Of a stretch of DNA of 64,000 bases, positions 58,795-64,000 are shown piece by piece; the first letter of the stretch is position 1; each line of letters opens with the position of its first letter. Origin of the DNA: Coptis chinensis (taxonomy: Eukaryota > Streptophyta > Magnoliopsida > Ranunculales > Ranunculaceae); contig CM027382.1 in NCBI GenBank assembly GCA_015680905.1, positions 3,658,001-3,722,000 on the forward strand. Reading direction: 5' to 3'. Both the position numbers and the translations under genes were made by a program. Below the pieces are notes generated by a model. The model saw only the letters and a list, made by a program, of their open reading frames with translations, was not told the origin of the DNA and searched no databases.

Positions 58795-60130
58795 TCAGAT
58801 TTTACTACTAAAATCTATATAAAGACTATTATGAGCATAACCAATGAACATACAATCAACAGTTCTAGGTCCCAATTTTCTCTTTTTAGGTTCGTTCACT
58901 AGAACCTTTGCAAGACACCCCCACATTTTGAAGTATTTCAGGTTAGGTACATGACCTTTCCATAATTCATATGGTGTCTTATTCTCGGTTTTCTTGTTGA
59001 GTATCCTATTATGTATATGGCAAGCAAATAGGATTGCTTCCCCCCACAAGTTTAGGGAAGCTCCAAAACTTACAAGCATAACATTCATCATCTCTTTTAG
59101 TGTTCTGTTTTTCCGTTCGGCTATTCCATTTGACTCAAGAGAGTATGGTGGAGTAGTCTCATGAATAATGTCATTCTTGTCACAAAAGTCCTGGAAGGGG
59201 TTAGACTTATATTCTCCACCCCTATCAGACCGAAGTCTTTTAATCTTACAGTTAAGCTGGTTTTCAACTTCAGCTTTGTACTTGAGAAACATCTCACCTG
59301 CCTCATGCTTGTTTCTAAGTAAATATACCATGGTGTACCTAGAGAAGTCATCTATAAATGTAATATAATAAAGCTTCCCCCCTCTAGACATGGTACTTCT
59401 GAATTCACCCAAATCCGTGTGAATAAGAGTTAGCAATCCAGTTTTATCTCTAGAAATAGTTCTGCAAGGTTTCTTTGTGGCTTTAGTCTCAGCACATATC
59501 TCACATTTATCATTAGAAAAAACCAGAAATATCAGACAATAAACCACATGCTTTCATTCTTTTCATATACTGAACATTCACATGTCCTAGTCTACCATGC
59601 CATATATTAAAAGAGTCAAGCAAGTAAGCAGAAGCAGATTCATTTTTATTAATAATAATGTTGTCAAGTACATTCAACATGAAAAGACCATTGTTATTAC
59701 AATAACCTTTCCCAACAAAACCCTCATTCTTCATCGAATTTTAACTTGTCACTCTCAAAAGTCACCTTGGCCTTGACTTTTCCTTGTAAGGACACAGAAA
59801 TCAAATTCTGACGAATCTCAGGAACATGCAGTACATTACTAAGTGAAAGGGTTTTCCCTGAAGTTAACTTCAGAAGAATCTTGCATGTTCCCTCAACAGG
59901 AACAGACCTTGAGTCACCCATATATGCCTTTTCATCTTTCACTAGTATGTAGTCTGAGAAGGCTTCAACATTACCACAGACGTGGCGGGTGGCACCAGAA
60001 TCTAGTACCCAGTTCTTCTTCCCAGTGGCCATGAACACTTGTGACACCATAGCAGCAATAATATCATCTCCCTCACCTATATTAGCATTAGGAGGATCAT
60101 CAATGTCTTTCTTGTGCCTGCATTGAAAAG
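58795..60130 (-). pseudogene. Copia protease, GAG-pre-integrase and integrase
   Basis: Protease motif WVLDSGATRHVCGN (DSG) is near 60010. GAG-pre-integrase WHGRLGHVN is near 59595. Integrase has CEICAETKATK (end of the zinc site), HTDLGEFRS, YYITFIDDFSRY, RSDRGGEY and ETTPPYSLESNGIAERKNRT, which give the D,D(35)E triad. These are in three frames (59724-60320, 59513-59734, 58795-59547). Confidence 0.92.
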
Positions 60131-61000
60131 CCCTATGTCCAGGTTTACCACAAACATAACAATTTCCATTGCCAGTACCACTCCTTTTAAAAGAACTACC
60201 TTTAACCTTGAAATTCTTATTTTTTGTTATAGTTCTGTTTTTTAGAGGTTTTGTTAGATTTGCTGGGATTACCTTCAATGATATTGGCTTTAGAATGGAA
60301 TTCCTTAGACAACACATCATCCCGAGTCTTGTTCTTTTCCTCTATGTGAATGTGAATGATCACATCCTCAAGAGTCATCTGTTTGCTCTTATGCTTCATA
60401 CTATTTTTATAGTGTTTCCAAGACTCGGGGAGTTTCTCAATCAAACATCCAGCAACAAAGGTTTCGGGTAAATTAATACCCTCAGTTTTCAAATCATTAA
60501 TCAGCACATGAAAATCATGGATTTGAGACGTAACATCTCTGTCCTCTCTCATCTGGAACTTTAGAAAAGTCCCAATAGCATATTTCTGAGTACCAGCATC
60601 CTATATTATGTATTTTTTGTTCAAACTCTCCCATATATCATGTGCATTCTTATTTGAACAATAAATATCAAAAATTTCATTGGACAATGTACTCAAAATA
60701 GCATGACAACATACCTTATTCCCATTGAGCCAAGTAGCTTGATTTCTTTCGAAATCATTAGAACCCTCCACGGGTGCTGTATCAGTGAGATATATACTTT
60801 GCATAGTTGAGTACATCCAGGGCTGTGAATACCCTTTCTCTCCATCGCTTGAAGTGTGAACAGTTGAAGGATTCAATCTTTGACACATTGGGTAAGTTGC
60901 GAGCATTCAATAGAGGTGTAACATCTCTCATAGTCGAAGTAACTTCCATGACTCCAGAATTGGTTTCTTTGATCGGCGTGGTGTCAACAGGTGTAGACAT
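60131..61000 (-). pseudogene. Copia gag (capsid, zinc knuckle)
   Basis: From the ATG near 61000 (MSTPVDTTPI): FNCSHFKRWRERVFTALDVL, later LPESWKHYKNSMKH and TLEDVIIHIHIEE (UBN2-type gag), then zinc knuckle CYVCGKPGHRAFQC (CX2CX4HX4C) near 60130-60170. The capsid part is split over three frames. The ATG lies about 20 bp from the 5' LTR, leaving little room for a leader. Confidence 0.88.
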
Positions 61001-61019
61001 CTTGTTCTTTTCTTAAAAT

Positions 61020-61487
61020 TGTTGTACGCGGATAAAGAAAACAATAAAGAGACAAGGACAGAATAAAAGGTAATAACCAAAGCGCGGATTAGGCTGTCCT
61101 TAAGGAAAGATTTCGCCCCTTTCAATGACAAATTGATAAGGTAGCAGGCTTTTAGTTAACCACTAGACAATGACAATAAGCCCAAGCCCAAGCCTGACCC
61201 GACTCGGTGTGGGCGGGCGCGCGTGTGGCTTTGGGTGAGTCCTCCCTCCTAACACAAAAGCATTTGTACCTTAAGGGCACGCCCTTATGGTAGAGGAATT
61301 CTTTATATACCTCACTTGTTAGTGGTGGTTATGGTAGAGGAATTCCTTATATACCTCACTTGCTAGTGGTGGTTAACCAATGTGGGACTAAACACAATGC
61401 ACTAAAGTGGAGAGAACACACATAGTCCATCTCCTCCACTTTGCACACATACACAAGTATTTCGAAATACACTAAGAGATTCCAACA
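61020..61487 (-). repeat. 5' LTR of the copia element (468 bp, internally deleted)
   Basis: Matches the ends of the 805-bp LTR but lacks its middle. It also has a private tandem duplication of about 45 bp (TTATGGTAGAGGAATTC ... TATACCTCACTTG, about 61287-61375). Confidence 0.9.
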
Positions 61488-61671
61488 ATATCTGTGTATG
61501 CGGTATGCCTTCCTTGTTTCCAAAATTATAAGCATCTATATATATTCTATAGTTTGTTTTGGTGGGCATTCATTTAAGATGATGTATTAACATACCCCGT
61601 AAAAAAGTGTCTCTATGTGTAAAAAGTATTTACTCGATATCCTTAAAATAAACTGATTGTCAGGTAGATAG

Positions 61672-61760
61672 GAAATCGGATTAGTTTTGGTAAAACCTTT
61701 AGGTGATAATACCTAGGTCGGGGGGCTCGAACTAGCCATGCTTCCAAGTTCCATCATCAA
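61672..61760 (+). mobile_element. Second SINE head of the family at 22680
   Basis: TTAGTTTTGGTAAAACCTTT, AGGTGATAATACC, AGGTCGGGGGGCTCGAACTA parallel the box A to box B region of the 22680-22812 SINE (TTAGTTGGTAAAATCCTTTG, GGTGATGATACC, AGGTCTGGGGTTGGAACC). The 3' end and target duplication are not clear. Confidence 0.5.
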
Positions 61761-62032
61761 CCTTCCAAGTTTCGTAAGGCTAAAGTTTGGGTCTTGCTGA
61801 AAGCGTTTCGGTTCCTCAGATTTTGGTAGAGACAAATCTACCGACCACGAAGCTAAGTCCAGGAAAAAATTTCAGCCTTCTCTAGTCAAAGTGAAAAACA
61901 GAAGTACGGGGTTAACTCCAAGGTCTCCAACAGTCCAACGTAGGTGATTTCTTCTTAGGAGTCGAGATCTCTACAACCGGGTACAGAGATCATCTCTGTA
62001 ACCGTGTTATCTCGTCGTTGATCCGAATCCGA

Positions 62033-62122
62033 GATGTGTGTGTGTGCCTCGATATCTGTGTGTGTGCTCCGAGATGTGTGTGTGTGCGCCGAGATACGAG
62101 ATGTGTGTGTATGTGTGTGGTA
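62033..62122. repeat. Compound GT-rich minisatellite
   Basis: GAGATGTGTGTGTGTG(C) units alternating with CTCGATAT/CTCCGA, about four copies. Confidence 0.85.
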
Positions 62123-62614
62123 CAGAAATTGATCTCTGTACCCGGTTATAGAGGAACCGGTCTCTTCTTCTTATACCTGAACTAGTTGGTTTTTTCTGTT
62201 AAATTATCAACGGTATTTGCTTGCTTTGTCAGTTACCCACGTGTTTAAATTATCGAGGGTATCTTGATGGCATTTTTTTGTTGTTGTTCTGATCTTGTCT
62301 TGTTAAATATTTGAGTTATGTCCATTTTTCGGTTAATTGCTTGTTCAAAGCTCTCAAATGATTGTATACTATATAATATTGATACAATTTTTACAACTGG
62401 ATTGTAAAGTGTTTTCCTCATACAATAAAGGATATTATAGTGTGAGGAAGATACATAATAATTTTAGTAAAAATAGTAGCGTCTCGGTTTGTACTTGTTA
62501 ATGGTAATGTTAGGAGAATTGTGAAATTATTGTAATTGGAAAAACCAAGAAGAAGAAGAATGGAGACGGGAAAATAAGATGAGAACTAGAGAGTTTGTCA
62601 TACTCTACCCAGAG

Positions 62615-62617
<3 letters not shown>

Positions 62618-62675
<58 letters not shown>
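62618..62675. repeat. (AT)n microsatellite
   Basis: About 28 uninterrupted TA/AT units. Confidence 0.96.
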
Positions 62676-62677
<2 letters not shown>

Positions 62678-63159
62678 CCTAAGACATGAAAATAGGACAA
62701 CTAGACTAGGTTCAGACTTTCACACCGATAGACGTGCGCCTATATATAAGGCACAATAGATAGGTGCCTACCTACTACCATTCTTCTTAACACACAGATA
62801 GGCTCCCGCCTATATACAAGGAACAAATCATAGCGCACGCCTACATACATCTTAACACTCCCTTTCAAGCTGCAATTACACAAACTATGCATACTACCTT
62901 CTTAACACGCCTTGACAACATAGATGATCATAAGTAAGAATATAAGGATTTTAATAATGTTGGAATATTTTGTACTCATGGTGAAGATTTCATTCTATTT
63001 TCTTCATTAAATTTTCTGATTTTCTAGTTTATTTGACTATGTTTTTAACAAAGGAACTTTATTTTGTTTCTTATATCACTTAAACGTAGACTTAATTTTG
63101 TTATGCTTTTAGCCCAAATAAACCATTTCATACTAGAGGAGATACAAAGTAGGACAACA

Positions 63160-63510
63160 CGAAATTGAGATAAAAGAGAATGATGGGAGTGGTAGTAGAG
63201 GATGGGAAGATTTGGACAAAGATGTGCCCATATACCAGAAATTGGATCTCAAAGATTTGACAGTGGAAGCACCGCTATGTTATACTTCTTGGCACTGAGT
63301 ATCAAAGGATCCTTCTCTATGGAGAGATGTTGATTTTTCTTTGTACATTGAATATTTTCTTTTTACTAGGAGGCGTGTACTGATAAAGTATCCTTACGAT
63401 TATCCTTTAGATTACAAGCATGTTGAAGTCACTCAACTCATTGAGTTTGTCGTAAATCGCAGTCAAGGGTCTATGACTTCCATCAAGTTTTTCGACTTTG
63501 TCAATGTAAG
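63160..63510 (+). pseudogene. F-box protein relic 3
   Basis: Begins with the same TACTAGAGGAGATACAAAGT leader as relic 2, then SGSRGWEDLDKDV, 6 bp missing (LxTI), YQKLDLKDLTVEAPLCYTSWH, a stop, and VSKDPSLWRDVDFSLYIEYF. The second exon-like part reads RVLIKYPYDYPLDYKHVEVTQLIEFV, NRSQGSMTSIKFFDFVN up to a donor at 63505 (ATG|TAAG context). No in-frame start codon exists. The C-terminal LRR part would lie further on and is not seen before the window end. Confidence 0.8.
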
Positions 63511-63647
63511 TTAAGATAACCTACAATTACATATTCAGGTATCGATAAAGGTTTATTAGATCAAAGACATGGTCAAGGACCTGAATGTAGGTTATCTTTA
63601 TCGATAAAGGTTTATCAAAGACCTGAATGTAGGTTATCTTAACTTAC
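63506..63647. repeat. Inverted/direct repeat cluster in the F-box relic intron
   Basis: GTAAGTTAAGATAACCTACA at 63506 reappears inverted at 63628-63647. TCGATAAAGGTTTAT and ACCTGAATGTAGGTTATCTT occur twice directly (about 63541/63600 and 63578/63620). It makes a hairpin of about 140 bp at the former splice donor. Confidence 0.8.
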
Positions 63648-63649
63648 GT

Positions 63650-64000
63650 TTTTTTTTGGCTACCTTGATGACTTATTTTTGATGACTTATCTTGACATCT
63701 ACAACTTACACAATGAACTAAGAGCTGGTTTTTGGGAATATGTTCTCCATACAATAGAGATTATCTCCACAAATTATCAAGACATTTGAACATATCTAAC
63801 CTTGTCAAAAGTTGTGTTTAAGTTCAATATTTATTTAACGGTCTACAATTTTAACACTTTTTTTAATAAAGCTAGACATATCCAATTGAGTCGAGTTTTG
63901 GTGGAGATTCTATCCAAGATAGAAAGATCTTCTTTACAAAAAATCAGCCCTTAGTTTAATGTACAAATTTACTTTTAGGTTTTGGATGTCAAGATAAGCT
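63650..64000. other. Window end, no gene seen
   Basis: AT-rich sequence after the F-box relic; nothing recognised. Confidence 0.5.

Larger units (their letters stand above)
55607..61487 (-). mobile_element. Degenerate Ty1/copia retrotransposon, minus strand
   Basis: Direct LTRs lie at 55607-56411 (3' LTR) and 61020-61487 (5' LTR), both TGTTG...CA on the plus strand. Flanks GTATC (55602-55606) and ATATC (61488-61492) form a 5-bp target duplication with one change. Between them run gag, protease, integrase, reverse transcriptase and RNase H in copia order. A polypurine tract (AGTGGGGGATT on the minus strand) abuts the 3' LTR. Gag-pol is broken by many stops and frameshifts, so the copy cannot move by itself. 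Confidence 0.93.
61493..63159. other. Intergenic stretch with SINE and simple repeats
   Basis: No gene. ACCGGGTACAGAGATCATCT at 61977 and its inverted relative near 62120-62150 bracket the GT-rich repeat. GATAGG..GCCTATATA phrases recur in 62725-62840. The separately listed SINE and microsatellites lie inside. Confidence 0.5.

Noticed and set aside
61000-61020. Initiator-Met primer binding site of the copia element
   Set aside because: The bases after the 5' LTR on the minus strand (ATTTTAAGAAAAG) do not match the usual TGGTATCAGAGC; decayed or another primer.

Overview
The window is nuclear DNA of a flowering plant, probably a eudicot: it is AT-rich, has GT-AG introns, and carries plant-type genes, Ty1/copia and Ty3/gypsy elements, hAT- and Mutator-like MITEs and tRNA-derived SINEs. 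I cannot name the species. No bacterial, viral or organellar block is visible.

Most of the window is repeats and dead gene copies. Three loci look like working or nearly working genes: a HOTHEAD/mandelonitrile-lyase-like GMC oxidoreductase (6883-8811), a DUF688-type gene (42461-43015) and a 14-exon ubinuclein gene of the HIRA H3.3 chaperone complex (46523-53436, minus strand), which carries one apparent 1-nt frameshift. A fourth, plastid N-acetylglutamate kinase (21623-22621), is complete apart from one in-frame TAG.

Layout. 1-9.7 kb: a cut-off LTR, a NAGK pseudogene carrying a hAT MITE, a Cpn60 fragment, a CCCH zinc-finger pseudogene, the GMC gene, and a second NAGK pseudogene that is a segmental duplicate of the first. 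10-16.5 kb: an Argonaute fragment and four TIR elements, two of them nested. 16.7-20.9 kb: two tandem arrays (units about 160 bp and about 57 bp). 21.5-29.2 kb: NAGK, a SINE, and a seven-exon ALG11 pseudogene. 30-38.6 kb, mainly minus strand: an ankyrin pseudogene, a Myb/SANT-like pseudogene split by a 1530-bp solo LTR, a second LTR remnant, an aspartic protease pseudogene and an F-box relic. 42-46 kb: DUF688, a hairpin, and a MITE inserted 5 nt inside another MITE. 46.5-53.5 kb: ubinuclein with an E2F-like site upstream. 54-64 kb: F-box relics, MITEs, a degenerate copia element on the minus strand, a second SINE and microsatellites.

I see no operon-like or defence-type system and no clear new biological system. 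The strongest observations are structural: transposon insertions datable by target-site duplications, a MITE family seen at two sites, a hAT element holding a copy of adjacent sequence, the repeated NAGK segment with CG versus TG/CA differences, and lesions in conserved genes that need read-level checking.
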